From contig NZ_JAEUAO010000003.1 in the NCBI RefSeq assembly GCF_019511375.1, forward strand, positions 620,001 to 684,000: a stretch of 64,000 bases of DNA, written 5' to 3'. The translations under genes and the position numbers were made by a program. Each line of letters opens with the position of its first letter. The first letter of the stretch is position 1. Below, one piece after another: positions 8,712 through 17,699 of this stretch. Source of the DNA: Rhizobium herbae (GTDB lineage Bacteria; Pseudomonadota; Alphaproteobacteria; Rhizobiales; Rhizobiaceae). Below the pieces are notes generated by a model, which was not told the origin of the DNA, made no database searches, and saw only the letters and a program-made list of their open reading frames with translations.

Positions 8712-9062
8712 GATGCGCTCCTGTTTGCGGGATCGAGATAGGCCTCGTCGCTTACACTAGGTTTGAGCGTGTCGGCGGTCGACCGCACCAGGGGGCAGGG
8801 ACGGCAACACCTTGAGATAGGGCGGTCTGCGCTGCCGGTGTGGCGCAGCGAGCATTTGATACTGAAGAGGCTATCCGAAGGCGTAGGTGCGCTCTTCCGC
8901 CGAATGGGTGCATGGCGTGATGGAACCGTGACCACGACGCCGTTTTCCGCATAGGCAGCCGCGTGATTGACGCCCAATACATGGATTTCCATAAGTTGCG
9001 AGGGGGGCAGGGGAGGATTAGGCTGGTCATTCCGTGACTTTCTTGTCCGGCAGGAGCAGCTG
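8712..9062. other. Divergent intergenic region (MBL hydrolase / sensor kinase)
   Basis: About 350 bp between divergent starts, so promoters for both genes are expected. I see no convincing -35/-10 pair or palindrome, and no gene. Confidence 0.4.
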
Positions 9063-12000
9063 ATGATGAGCGTCTGGTCGCACCGCCCCCAATTCTTGCA
9101 TCTGGGGCTCTTTAGCCTCGCCTATGTCCTTGGATGCGGATTCGCACAGTCGCTTGCGATCGTGCCTGGGACCGGCATTTCTATTTGGCCTCCGGGCGGG
9201 CTTTTTATGGCAACCCTCATCCTGGCTCCCCGACGCGGCTGGCCGTGGTGGCTCCTCGTGGGCTGTGCGAGCGAGATGTTCAGCAATGCCGTGTGGTTCC
9301 ACAGTCCGCTGCCCGCAGCCTTCCTGATCTACGTCGCCAACGCCCTTGAGGCGATGACCGGCGCATGGCTGATCGAGCGGGCGTTGAGGGGGCCGGCCCG
9401 TCTGGAGAGCCTGCCGGAAGTTCTCGCATTTGTCGGATTAGGCGCAGGGGTTGCGCCAATAGTGGGCGCGAGCGTGGGAAGCGTGACGCTTGCCTGGTTT
9501 GGCATCCAATCGCAAACCTTCACCGCCGCATGGCCCCTGTGGTGGATCGGAGACGCCACGGGAGTACTGATCGTCGCACCGCTTATGCTCGTCGCACTGC
9601 AGAACTGGCGCGGTAAGGATCATCTCTCCACCGCGCAATGGATGGAATTCTGTGTCCTGGGATTGATCTTTCTCGGTGTCGCCGCTTTTTCTCTGAGCGG
9701 CTACCTGCCATTCGCCTACATCATCATGCCGCCTCTTCTCTGGGTGGCCGTCCGCTTTGAGTTCAAGGGCGCCGTCGTTACGCTGATCTTGCTCGCCCTG
9801 GTCACGGCCGTTTTCACATTGTCCGGCACCAGTCAGTTTGCCGGCAGTCCAGAGGCGCAGCGAGAAAAGCAGATCATGCTGCAGCTCTTTCTCGCAGTTT
9901 CTGCATTGTCCGCACTCATCGTGGCTGCCATATCCCGTCAGTACCAGCTGGCACTGCTAACGGTGCGTGAAAGTGAACACCGACTTCAGCAGCTTATTGA
10001 CGCGGTTCCCGCTCTCATCTGGTGTACGACGCCGCAAGGAATTCCATGCTATCTCAACAAGCAGGTCATGGATGTCACAGGTGTCACTCTGAAGGATCTG
10101 ATCGCGCCGGACGGGTCGCGATCCCTCACCGTCGTCCATCCGGATGATCGTGTAGCCATGGACGAGACTTTCGCGCGCTCATTCGAGACGGGTGAGTCTC
10201 TTCTTTGCAGATATCGTCAGCGCCGGGCCAATGGCCCCCATCGGTGGGTTGAGAGCCGGGCGGAACCTTTGCGTAACGAGTTCGGCGCGATCGTCCAGTG
10301 GTACGGCGTGTCCGTTGACATCGAAGACATGGTGCGGGCGCAGGACGCATTGCAAGACCGGGAACGCGAACTTTCGCAACTCGTGGATATGGTTCCGAGC
10401 CACGTCTGGCGACTGAGTCCGGATGGGGAGCTTTCCTTCTTCAACAAACGTATGGTCGACTTCCTCGGTCTCAATGCGGCGGAAATGGACAAGCCCGGCA
10501 TGAACCGGCTGGACGCCTTCATTGAGACTGTCGTCCATCCGGCGGATCAAACGGAGTTCCGGAGTACCCTCCGACAGAGTCTCGCCACCGGCGGCAGCTT
10601 CGCGATGCGCTATCGGCTGCGTCGCGCGGACAGCTGCTATCGATGGATGTCGAGCCGGGCGGAGCCTATGCGTGACCAGGCCGGTTGTATCATCCAGTGG
10701 TATGGCATTTGCCATGACATTGACGATCAGATGCGGGCCGAAGAGGCGCTGCGGCAAAGCGAGCAACAGCTTGCGCTCCTTGTCGACGTTGTTCCGGTCG
10801 CTATCGCCAGTCTGACGCGAGACGGCGAGCCGACCTTCTTCAATAAGCGCCTGAGCGATTTTCTCGGTATCGACGTAGCGGATACGAACACGCCCGGAAT
10901 GACCCGGCTGGCGGCCGCGATCGCGGCCGCCATTCACCCGGAAGATTCAAAAGAATTCGGCGATGAACTCAACCGCTGCCTCGTCACTGGCGAGAGCTTT
11001 TCCAGGAAATATCGTCTGCGGCGCGCGGACGGCGCATATCGCTGGATGGAGGGCCGGGCCGAGCCGCTACGCGATCAAGGCGGAGCGATTGTGCAGTGGT
11101 ACGCGGTTGCTCTCGATATCGAGGTCGAGGTGCGCGCACAGGAAGCCTTACGGGAGCGGCAGCGGGAACTGACGCTGCTGGTCGATATGGTTCCGGTTCA
11201 CATTGCACGTATGGCGCCCGACGGCGAGCCAACTTTTTTCAGCAAGCGTACTTTGGAATCTCTTGGGCTGGAGAACGTCGCGGGTTGGGACAATCTCGAC
11301 AGGACTCGCTTGTCGGCCCTGATAGGGCAAGTCGTTCATCCCGAGGATGGACCCCGTATGAAGGAGGTTCTTGGCCATGCTCTCCTCACCGGTGAGCCCT
11401 ACACGATACGATATCGACGACGTCGTGCAGACGGCGCTTATCGCTGGATGGAGGGTCGTGCGGAGCCGCTGCGGAATCAAGGTGGAGAGATCGTGCAATG
11501 GTACGCAGCTGCCATCGATATTGATGACGAGGTACGCGCGCAGCAAGCGCTGCGGGAACGCGAGCGAGAACTCTCGCAGTTGGTAAGCATGGTCCCCAGC
11601 CTTCTTTGGCGTCTGAGCCCCGACGGCGAGCCGACCTTTTTCAATAGCCGGCTGGTAGACTTTCTGGGCCTGGACCTGGCGGATTTGAAGACGCCGAGCA
11701 CGGACCGATTGGCAGCCATCATTGAAGCTGCCGTCCACCCGGATGACGCGGACGATCTTGGCGAGGCGCTCAACCGTTCGCTCACCACCGGCAAGAGCTT
11801 CTCCAAGCAGTACCGTCTTCGGCGTGCAGATGGTGTCTATCGCTGGATGCAAGGCAATGCGGAGCCACTCAGAGATGAGAGTGGAAGGATCGTTCAATGG
11901 TTTGGTCTCTCGCATGACATCGACGATCAATTGCGCGTTCAGGAGGCGCTGCGTGAGAAAGAGCGCGCGCTCTGGCAGATTGTTGAGACGCTGCCGGCAA

Positions 12001-13067
12001 TGATCGACTGTGCCGCGCCCGACGGAGAGCCCGTTTATCGCAATCCTCGGCTCCGTGACTTCCTTGGCTACAAGCTCGAAGAGCTGGACGGGACCGGAAA
12101 GTCCCGGTTGGAGGGCACGCTTGACGCGGGCGTTCATCCGGATGAGGTCACCGGCGTCAAGGAGGACTATGCTTATTCGCTGGCGACGGGGGAGCCCTAT
12201 GCGCGGAGGCACCGCCTGCGGCGTTTCGATGGTGAATATCGCTGGGTCGAGACGCGTGCCGCGCCGATGCGCGATGACGAGGGCACCATCGTGCAGTGGA
12301 ATGTTATCTGCCTGGATATTGACGGCGAGGTTCGGGCGGAGGAAAGGTTGCGACTAGCGCAGGAGAGCCTCGCGCGCGCGAGCCAAGCCGCCAGTCTGGC
12401 GGAACTCTCGGCTTCCATCGCCCACGAGGTCAACCAACCTCTGGCCGCGGTCGTGGCAAATTCCCATGCCTGTCATCGCTGGCTCACAGCCGCGCCGCCA
12501 AATATTGAACGCGCGCAGCGAACGGTGGAGCGCATCGTCCGGGATGCAAACTCAGCGGCGGATGTCGTCAGCCGTATTCGCGCCCTATTCAAGCAATCGG
12601 CGGAAACCAGGACCGTTGCGGCGCTGTCCGACGTCGTCAACGAGGCGCATAAACTCATGACCAGCGAGGCGCTGCGGCGTCGCGTGCGGATGGACGTCAA
12701 TATCGACAACGGCCTGCCGGATATCGTAATCGATCGTGTTCAGATTCAACAGGTCCTGGTCAATCTTATGCGCAACGGCATGGAGGCGATGGATACCATC
12801 TCAAGCGACAAAGTGCTTGGGATACGCGTGCGCCGGACCGGAGACCTCATCCAGACCGAAATCAGCGACCGCGGCCCGGGCATCGAATTTCCGGAGAAAA
12901 TGTTTGAGGCCTTCTTCACGACGAAGGAAGACGGCCTAGGCATGGGGCTGGCGATATGCCGCTCGAACGTCGAGTCGCATGGCGGACGATTGTGGGCAGA
13001 GCAAAACGGAGCGCAAGGTGCAACATTCATCTTCACCTTGCCGGCGGAAGCGAAGGCCGCGCCATGA
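9063..13067 (+). CDS. MASE1 sensor histidine kinase with six PAS domains
   Basis: A 1334-aa membrane sensor kinase. The N-terminal ~300 residues form a multi-helix MASE1-type domain ('ISIWPPGGLFMATLILAPRR'). Six PAS/PAC units of about 133 residues follow (bases 9963-12350), each ending in a block like 'RWMEGRAEPLRDQGGAIVQWY'. Then comes a HisKA domain with the phospho-acceptor in 'SIAHEVNQPL' (His1121) and a HATPase with 'NLMRNGMEAM', 'DRGPGI' and 'GLGMGLAI'. The ATG at 9063 (or 9066) follows GGAG. It overlaps the next gene by ATGA, so it is read in one operon with three response regulators. Signal unknown; PAS domains suggest redox, small-molecule or light input. Confidence 0.93.
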   Translation: MMSVWSHRPQFLHLGLFSLAYVLGCGFAQSLAIVPGTGISIWPPGGLFMATLILAPRRGWPWWLLVGCASEMFSNAVWFHSPLPAAFLIYVANALEAMTGAWLIERALRGPARLESLPEVLAFVGLGAGVAPIVGASVGSVTLAWFGIQSQTFTAAWPLWWIGDATGVLIVAPLMLVALQNWRGKDHLSTAQWMEFCVLGLIFLGVAAFSLSGYLPFAYIIMPPLLWVAVRFEFKGAVVTLILLALVTAVFTLSGTSQFAGSPEAQREKQIMLQLFLAVSALSALIVAAISRQYQLALLTVRESEHRLQQLIDAVPALIWCTTPQGIPCYLNKQVMDVTGVTLKDLIAPDGSRSLTVVHPDDRVAMDETFARSFETGESLLCRYRQRRANGPHRWVESRAEPLRNEFGAIVQWYGVSVDIEDMVRAQDALQDRERELSQLVDMVPSHVWRLSPDGELSFFNKRMVDFLGLNAAEMDKPGMNRLDAFIETVVHPADQTEFRSTLRQSLATGGSFAMRYRLRRADSCYRWMSSRAEPMRDQAGCIIQWYGICHDIDDQMRAEEALRQSEQQLALLVDVVPVAIASLTRDGEPTFFNKRLSDFLGIDVADTNTPGMTRLAAAIAAAIHPEDSKEFGDELNRCLVTGESFSRKYRLRRADGAYRWMEGRAEPLRDQGGAIVQWYAVALDIEVEVRAQEALRERQRELTLLVDMVPVHIARMAPDGEPTFFSKRTLESLGLENVAGWDNLDRTRLSALIGQVVHPEDGPRMKEVLGHALLTGEPYTIRYRRRRADGAYRWMEGRAEPLRNQGGEIVQWYAAAIDIDDEVRAQQALRERERELSQLVSMVPSLLWRLSPDGEPTFFNSRLVDFLGLDLADLKTPSTDRLAAIIEAAVHPDDADDLGEALNRSLTTGKSFSKQYRLRRADGVYRWMQGNAEPLRDESGRIVQWFGLSHDIDDQLRVQEALREKERALWQIVETLPAMIDCAAPDGEPVYRNPRLRDFLGYKLEELDGTGKSRLEGTLDAGVHPDEVTGVKEDYAYSLATGEPYARRHRLRRFDGEYRWVETRAAPMRDDEGTIVQWNVICLDIDGEVRAEERLRLAQESLARASQAASLAELSASIAHEVNQPLAAVVANSHACHRWLTAAPPNIERAQRTVERIVRDANSAADVVSRIRALFKQSAETRTVAALSDVVNEAHKLMTSEALRRRVRMDVNIDNGLPDIVIDRVQIQQVLVNLMRNGMEAMDTISSDKVLGIRVRRTGDLIQTEISDRGPGIEFPEKMFEAFFTTKEDGLGMGLAICRSNVESHGGRLWAEQNGAQGATFIFTLPAEAKAAP
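9963..12350 (+). repeat. Six tandem PAS/PAC repeats within the kinase gene
   Basis: Units begin near 9963, 10357, 10753, 11152, 11554 and 11953, a period of roughly 400 bp (about 133 aa). Shared elements are 'LSQLVDMVP', 'DGEPTFFNKR', 'VHPED', 'YRLRRADGAYRWMEGRAEP' and 'IVQWY...DID'. Units 2-5 are the most alike; the first and last are more diverged. The pattern indicates domain duplication within the gene. Confidence 0.85.
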
Positions 13068-13714
13068 CACGCGATGATTATGCCGTCTTTATCGTGGATG
13101 ACGATGAGCGAATTCGAGAGGCGCTCATCGAGCTCCTGGAATCTCATGGCATGCGCGCCATGGCGTTCGGATCAGCCGGCGACTATGTGTGCGCGAGCAA
13201 GCCGGATGTCGCGGCTTGTTTGGTGCTCGATATCGAATTGCCCGACATCAACGGTCTCGACCTTCAAAGGCAAATCGCGCAAGGCGGCCACCCGCCGATC
13301 GTCTTCATTACGGGCCATGGCGACATTCCGTCCTCGGTGCGTGCCATCAAGAGCGGAGCCGTGGACTTCCTGACCAAGCCCTTCAGCGATGCCGACCTCC
13401 TGGCGGCGATTCAGGCCGCGATAGCGGAGGACCGAAAGCAAAGAGCGGATAGCTCAGATCTCGGCGCGTTGAGGCAACGGTATTTCAATCTGACACCGCG
13501 CGAGCGCGACGTGCTGCCGCTCGTCGTGAGCGGTCTTCTCAACAAGCAAGCGGCAGCCAAGCTCGGTATCAGCGAGGTCACGCTGCAGGTCCATAGACGA
13601 AATGTGATGCTGAAAATGGCGGCGGCGTCGCTCGCCGATCTGGTGCGCATTGCGGAGAAACTGGATGTACCGATTACCCACTCGCGTCGGGTGGAAGGGA
13701 ATGAACATGAATGA
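13064..13714 (+). CDS. FixJ-family response regulator
   Basis: A 216-aa two-domain response regulator. The receiver has the acidic pocket 'FIVDDDERIREAL', phospho-acceptor Asp56 in 'LVLDIELPDINGLDL', 'FITGHGDIPSSVRAIKSGA' and Lys in 'FLTKPF'. The C-terminal LuxR/FixJ-type HTH starts 'LTPRERDVLPLVVSGLLNKQ'. The start at 13064 overlaps the kinase stop (ATGA), so translational coupling is likely and the kinase is the natural partner. Upstream in-frame codons lie inside the kinase gene. Confidence 0.93.
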   Translation: MTRDDYAVFIVDDDERIREALIELLESHGMRAMAFGSAGDYVCASKPDVAACLVLDIELPDINGLDLQRQIAQGGHPPIVFITGHGDIPSSVRAIKSGAVDFLTKPFSDADLLAAIQAAIAEDRKQRADSSDLGALRQRYFNLTPRERDVLPLVVSGLLNKQAAAKLGISEVTLQVHRRNVMLKMAAASLADLVRIAEKLDVPITHSRRVEGNEHE

Positions 13715-14084
13715 GACAAGACATGTGGTGGGAATCGTCGATGACGATCCAAGATTGCTTGAATCGGTTGGCGACCTGCTGGAATCGGCGGGTTACCTTG
13801 CTCGCGCCTTCCCCTCCGCCTCGTCGTTGCTCGGCAGCGGATTGGCGGACCTTGATGTGCTCATCACGGACATCGGAATGCCCGCCATGAACGGGTTTGA
13901 ACTTCGCGATCTGGTTAAGAAATCACGTCCAGAACTGCCGGTGTTCCTGATTACGGGTCGACATGAAATAGCCGATCAGGGAAGGGCGCAGGGTATCAGT
14001 GGATTTTTCCGCAAGCCCTTCGATGCCCAGGCCCTGCTTGCGGCTATCGCCGATGCCTTAAACAAATCGAGAAATGGAGGGTGA
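13707..14084 (+). CDS. Single-domain (CheY-like) response regulator
   Basis: A 125-aa receiver without an output domain: 'VGIVDDDPRLLESVGDLLE', Asp55 in 'VLITDIGMPAMNGF', Thr in 'FLITGRHE' and Lys in 'GFFRKPFDAQ'. It may act as a phosphate sink or relay for the kinase, or act by protein contact. The ATG at 13707 is preferred because GGAAGGGA lies 8 bp upstream; ATG 13701 is in frame but too close to it. It overlaps the stop of the preceding regulator. Confidence 0.9.
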   Translation: MNETRHVVGIVDDDPRLLESVGDLLESAGYLARAFPSASSLLGSGLADLDVLITDIGMPAMNGFELRDLVKKSRPELPVFLITGRHEIADQGRAQGISGFFRKPFDAQALLAAIADALNKSRNGG

Positions 14085-14085
14085 G

Positions 14086-14784
14086 ATGAGAATTGACCAG
14101 TGTTTCCCGCGCGGATCGTCGTCGCCGCAAGGAGGTGTCACGGACCAACCGCTTGTCATCATTGTCGACGACGACGCCTCCGTTCGAGAGGCGCTGTCGG
14201 AGCTGATCCTGTCGGCTGGCTTGCAATCCGTCAGTTTTGGATCGACGCGCGAATTGTTTGATGCCGACATTCTGGACAATCCCGGCTGTCTGATTCTCGA
14301 CGTGCGCATGCCGGGAGAGAGCGGACTTCATCTGCAACGCCATTTGACCGAGAGCGGCAATCCCAAGCCGATCATTTTTCTGACCGGACATGGCGATATC
14401 CCGATGACCGTCGAGGCGATGAAAGCCGGCGCCGTGGATTTTCTCACCAAGCCGGTAAGGGATCAAACGCTGCTCGACGCCGTGATCGCAGGTATTGCTA
14501 TGGATGCCGCGCGACGGGTGGAAGCGGCGATTGCCAAACGCAATATCGAACGTGTTGAAATGCTGACCCACCGCGAACGCGAGGTTCTGTACGAAGTTGC
14601 GCGCGGGCGCCTTAACAAGCAAATCGCCTTCGACCTCGGCATCAGCGAAGTGACCGTCAAGCTGCATCGCAGCAATGTTATGCGTAAGATGGAGGTCAAT
14701 TCCATCGGTGAGTTGATCCGGGCCTGGGGAACTCTGCCTGTATCGATGCACGAGGCTGATATTCGTCTGAACCGATCCGCCTAG
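14086..14784 (+). CDS. FixJ-family response regulator (second)
   Basis: A 232-aa protein with a 22-residue leader, a receiver ('VIIVDDDASVREALSELI', Asp72 in 'LILDVRMPGESGLHL', 'FLTGHGDIPMTVEAMKAGA', 'FLTKPVRD') and a LuxR/FixJ HTH ('LTHREREVLYEVARGRLNKQ', 'GISEVTVKLHRSNVMRKM'). The ATG at 14086 follows GGAGGGTGAG and starts one base after the previous stop. It is similar in layout to the regulator at 13064, so the operon has two DNA-binding outputs for one kinase. Confidence 0.92.
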   Translation: MRIDQCFPRGSSSPQGGVTDQPLVIIVDDDASVREALSELILSAGLQSVSFGSTRELFDADILDNPGCLILDVRMPGESGLHLQRHLTESGNPKPIIFLTGHGDIPMTVEAMKAGAVDFLTKPVRDQTLLDAVIAGIAMDAARRVEAAIAKRNIERVEMLTHREREVLYEVARGRLNKQIAFDLGISEVTVKLHRSNVMRKMEVNSIGELIRAWGTLPVSMHEADIRLNRSA

Positions 14785-15094
14785 CGTGGAAGAGTTCGCG
14801 GCGCGACGGGCTACTCCGCTAGTGGTCGAAACCTCCACAACAATCATGACCATTGGCTCCGCCGTTGGTTCTCGAGGATATCTAGGGAACGGCAAGCGCC
14901 AAGCTGAGGCCGTCCGGCGGGCTTCTCAGCAAGGCCCGGATGCACTGACCATGGGTTCCTGCGGTCCTTCGCGGACATGGACGTTGGATGTAAGCCTCCT
15001 AGACCACGGTGTGATTACGTCGCCATTGCGAACGGAGGTAATGAACCACATCGGAAACGGGACGAAACGAACGGCCGTCAGGATGGAGGCGAGC
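14785..15094. other. Gap between response regulators and nitroreductase
   Basis: About 310 bp with no convincing gene. The frame of the downstream nitroreductase stays open through it, but the translation is not protein-like and has no ribosome site. No clear promoter or terminator recognised. Confidence 0.35.
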
Positions 15095-15763
15095 ATGGAC
15101 GTATATGAGGCAGTGACAAGCCGCCGGTCGGTGCGCGGATTCAAGGACAAGCCTGTGGCAAGGGAGGTTCTCGAGCGCGTGCTGACGGCCGCAGCCTGGT
15201 CGCCATCAGGATCGAACATCCAGCCGTGGAATACCTATGTAGTGACCGGCGCACCGCTGGCGGAGCTCAAGACATCAGCCGTCGAGCGCGTGGCCCATGG
15301 CGACGCCTGGGACAAGCGGCAGTACGAGATGTACCCGCCCGAGCTGAAATCCCCGTACGGGGAGCGCCGATCCGCCTTCGGCAAGGAGCGCTACAGCGCG
15401 CTCGGCATTGCGCGCGAGGACTGGGAGGCGCGCCAGCGGGCAGCTATCGCCAACTGGAACTGTTTCGGGGCCCCCGCAGCCCTGTTCTGCTACATCGACC
15501 ATGACCTTGGCCTGCCGCAATGGGCCGACGTCGGCATGTATCTGCAGACCGTCATGCTGCTGCTGCGCGCCGAAGGTCTGCACAGTTGCCCGCAGATGGC
15601 GTGGTCGCAGGTTCGCGAAACGGTCGCGGAGGCCCTGTCACCCCCGGATGGGCTCATCCTGTTCTGCGGCATGTCGATCGGGTACGAGGACCCCGCGGTG
15701 GGTTACGCCCGTACAGGCCGCGCCCCGCTCGCCGAGACGGTCACCTTCCTCGGCGATGAATGA
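15095..15763 (+). CDS. Nitroreductase family protein
   Basis: A 222-aa FMN-dependent nitroreductase-fold protein. The N terminus 'MDVYEAVTSRRSVRGFKDKPV' is the classic FMN-phosphate-binding start of the family; 'AAWSPSGSNIQPW' follows, and the C-terminal half has 'DVGMYLQTVMLLLRAEGL' and 'ILFCGMSIGYED'. It reduces nitro or quinone compounds with NAD(P)H; the natural substrate is unknown. The start at 15095 has GGAGG 5 bp upstream; ATG 15083 is an alternative. It lies next to an NAD(P)H:FMN reductase-like gene on the same strand, which may be functionally linked. Confidence 0.9.
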   Translation: MDVYEAVTSRRSVRGFKDKPVAREVLERVLTAAAWSPSGSNIQPWNTYVVTGAPLAELKTSAVERVAHGDAWDKRQYEMYPPELKSPYGERRSAFGKERYSALGIAREDWEARQRAAIANWNCFGAPAALFCYIDHDLGLPQWADVGMYLQTVMLLLRAEGLHSCPQMAWSQVRETVAEALSPPDGLILFCGMSIGYEDPAVGYARTGRAPLAETVTFLGDE

Positions 15764-15844
15764 TTTGCGCTCAATAAACAAGAGACCCTTTTATGATCCC
15801 CGCGTATGATAGGTCCGTTATCACGCGGGATATTGGAGAACGCC

Positions 15845-16417
15845 ATGACCACGCATAAAGTAGGTTATCTCATCGGCAGCCTCGCCAAGGGCTCGATCAA
15901 TCGCAAGCTCGCCAAGGCGTTGGTGCGGTTCGCCCCGCCGGAACTTGAAATGTCGGAGATATCCTTCGAGGACCTGCCTCTCTACAGCTACGACTATGAC
16001 GCCGACTACCCTCCGGCCGGCAGGATATTCAAGGCGGCAATCGCGGCCGTCGACGCCGTGCTATTCGTCACGCCCGAATATAATCGATCGATCCCCGGCG
16101 GGCTGAAGAACGCAATCGACTGGGCGAGCCGCCCCTATGGAACCAACTCATTCACACGCAAGCCGTCGGCGGTGATCGGCACGTCGCCGGGCGCGATAGG
16201 CACAGCCGTCGCCCAGCAGAACTTGCGCAGCGTGCTCAGTTTCTGCAACTCTCCCCAGATGAATGCCCCGGAAGCCTACATTCAGTTCACACCGGGACTG
16301 ATTACAGATGACGGCGAGGTGACGAACGACTCCACCGCCGAATTTCTTCGCACGTTCATGAGAGACTTCCATGTCTTCATCGCAAGGGTTCGCTCAGTGC
16401 TGCCGAAAGATGCCTAG
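15845..16417 (+). CDS. NAD(P)H-dependent FMN reductase family protein
   Basis: A 190-aa flavodoxin-fold reductase. It has 'GYLIGSLAKGSINRKLAKAL' (FMN phosphate loop), 'VLFVTPEYNRSIPGGLKNAI' followed by DW (family signature) and 'GTSPGAIGTAVAQQNLR'. It probably reduces FMN, quinones or azo compounds in the cytosol. GGAG precedes the ATG at 15845. Its stop at 16415-16417 directly abuts transposase debris, so the C terminus (…VRSVLPKDA) sits at an insertion/recombination junction but looks full length. Confidence 0.9.
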   Translation: MTTHKVGYLIGSLAKGSINRKLAKALVRFAPPELEMSEISFEDLPLYSYDYDADYPPAGRIFKAAIAAVDAVLFVTPEYNRSIPGGLKNAIDWASRPYGTNSFTRKPSAVIGTSPGAIGTAVAQQNLRSVLSFCNSPQMNAPEAYIQFTPGLITDDGEVTNDSTAEFLRTFMRDFHVFIARVRSVLPKDA

Positions 16418-16541
16418 GCATTACATCCCGCTTTGCCGCTCCATATGAACGCAGTTTGTCGGTGGTGATCCGCATCGGCCTGAGGCCTTGTTCTTCAACA
16501 AGCCTGACCAGCAATCGCCTGTGTCGTTGGCATTTAATCAT
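16418..16541 (-). pseudogene. IS6-family transposase fragment
   Basis: On the minus strand from 16541: 'RLVEEQGLRPMRITTDKLRS' followed by YGAAKRDVMP, which matches the part of IS6/IS240-type DDE transposases around the second catalytic Asp (TDKLRSYGAAKRE). Neither the N-terminal zinc/HTH part nor the C-terminal Glu region is present. It is truncated against the FMN reductase stop on one side and an IS66 scrap on the other. Confidence 0.65.
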
Positions 16542-16591
16542 AAGAATGCGCCCGTTCCGGCAGGTGATGGCAAATAGTTTGAGATTTTTCG

Positions 16592-16900
16592 ATGCGATTG
16601 CAACTAACCGGTATTCTCGGCAAGAGCGATCTAGCGGGCGCTTTCCGATACGGCTTGAGCAGGTGCTCCCCATTCTGCCTGTTCCTGGAAGACGGCCGTG
16701 TCGCAATCGATAACAATGCTGCCAAGCGAGCATTGCGTCGTGTGGGAGTCGGGAGCCGAAATTGGCACTTCGCTGGTGCTGACACCGGAGCAGAGACCCT
16801 GGCACGGGCCATGACGATCATAGAAAGCGCCAAGATGAGTGGCCTCGATCCGCGGGCCTATCTGGCTGACGTGCTCGACCGCGTGTCAAGACATATTCCC
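16592..16900 (+). pseudogene. IS66-family transposase (TnpC) C-terminal fragment
   Basis: 'KSDLAGAFRYGLSRCS', 'LFLEDGRVAIDNNAAKRALR', 'NWHFAGADTGAETLARAMTI' and 'LDPRAYLADVLDRVSRH' are the conserved C-terminal blocks of IS66 TnpC. The usual ending 'IDELLPW' is missing: the similarity stops near 16900, just before the SDR gene. About one fifth of a transposase remains, so it is inactive. Confidence 0.75.
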
Positions 16901-16924
16901 CCGGTAACAATCGGGTGGTCAAGT

Positions 16925-17686
16925 CTAAACGACGGTCTCGCCGCCATCGACGACAAGGATCTGCCCCGTCATGTAGGACGAGCGGTCCGAGACGAGGAAA
17001 AGGATCGGTTCGGCTATCTCCGAAACATCCGCCCAGCGGCCGAGCGGCACTTTCTCGGCGATGTAGCCTTCAATGGCGCTGCGTCCACCCATCTGCGCGA
17101 TGAACGGTGCATTGAATGGCGTGTCAACCCATCCGGGGCAAAGAGCATTCACGCGAATGCCGAACTTCGCATAGTCGCCCGCCATTTGACGGGTCATGGC
17201 AATGACAGCATGTTTGGTCGTCGTGTAGGCGATCATTTCGCGGTCATAGAGCACACCTGATGATGATGACGTGTTCAGGATCACGCCTTTGCCGGCATTC
17301 CTCATGATCGGCATGACGAAACGCGCGGCCATGAAGTGCGCCCGCACATTCAGGCTCCAGGACTTGTCGAAGCCGTCGATTGCAACCTGCTCCAGATCAC
17401 CTGCCACCTGTGCGCCTGCGTGATTATGCAGAATGTCGATCCGGCCGTGGCGCGCGACAGTAGCGGCAATGCCGGTTTCGAGCGCCCTGTCGTCGGTCAC
17501 ATCGACTACCAGGCTTTCGGCATTGCCGCCGGCTTCGGCAATCAGTTCGACCGTCTCTTCGGCATTCTCGAAGTTGATATCGGCAACGATCACATGGGCG
17601 CCTTCGCGCGCCATGATCTGTGCGCCGGCTTGACCGATGCCCGAGCCTGCGCCCGTGACGATTGCAATGCGATCTCTCAGTATCAT
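16925..17686 (-). CDS. SDR-family oxidoreductase
   Basis: A 253-aa classical short-chain dehydrogenase/reductase: TGAGSGIG nucleotide-binding motif (residues 11-18), Asp at the end of beta-2 ('VIVADIN', suggesting NAD preference), 'NHAG' in place of NNAG, Ser139-142 cluster, catalytic Tyr154/Lys158 in 'YTTTKHAV' and the C-terminal 'GQILVVDGGETVV'. It is the last gene of the polyamine-type ABC operon (13 bp after the permease), suggesting it oxidises the imported compound or a derivative. Its downstream side is IS debris, so further operon genes may have been lost. Confidence 0.92.
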   Translation of the reverse strand: MILRDRIAIVTGAGSGIGQAGAQIMAREGAHVIVADINFENAEETVELIAEAGGNAESLVVDVTDDRALETGIAATVARHGRIDILHNHAGAQVAGDLEQVAIDGFDKSWSLNVRAHFMAARFVMPIMRNAGKGVILNTSSSSGVLYDREMIAYTTTKHAVIAMTRQMAGDYAKFGIRVNALCPGWVDTPFNAPFIAQMGGRSAIEGYIAEKVPLGRWADVSEIAEPILFLVSDRSSYMTGQILVVDGGETVV

Positions 17687-17699
17687 GGCATTCCCCCGG

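Noticed and set aside
11148-12212. 354-codon minus-strand frame with internal repeats
   Set aside because: Antisense of the PAS repeat region; its repetitiveness simply mirrors the PAS units.
9963-12350. Regular ~400-bp repeats considered as a possible non-coding satellite or CRISPR-like array
   Set aside because: They keep one open frame with PAS/PAC motifs throughout; the repetition is protein-domain duplication.
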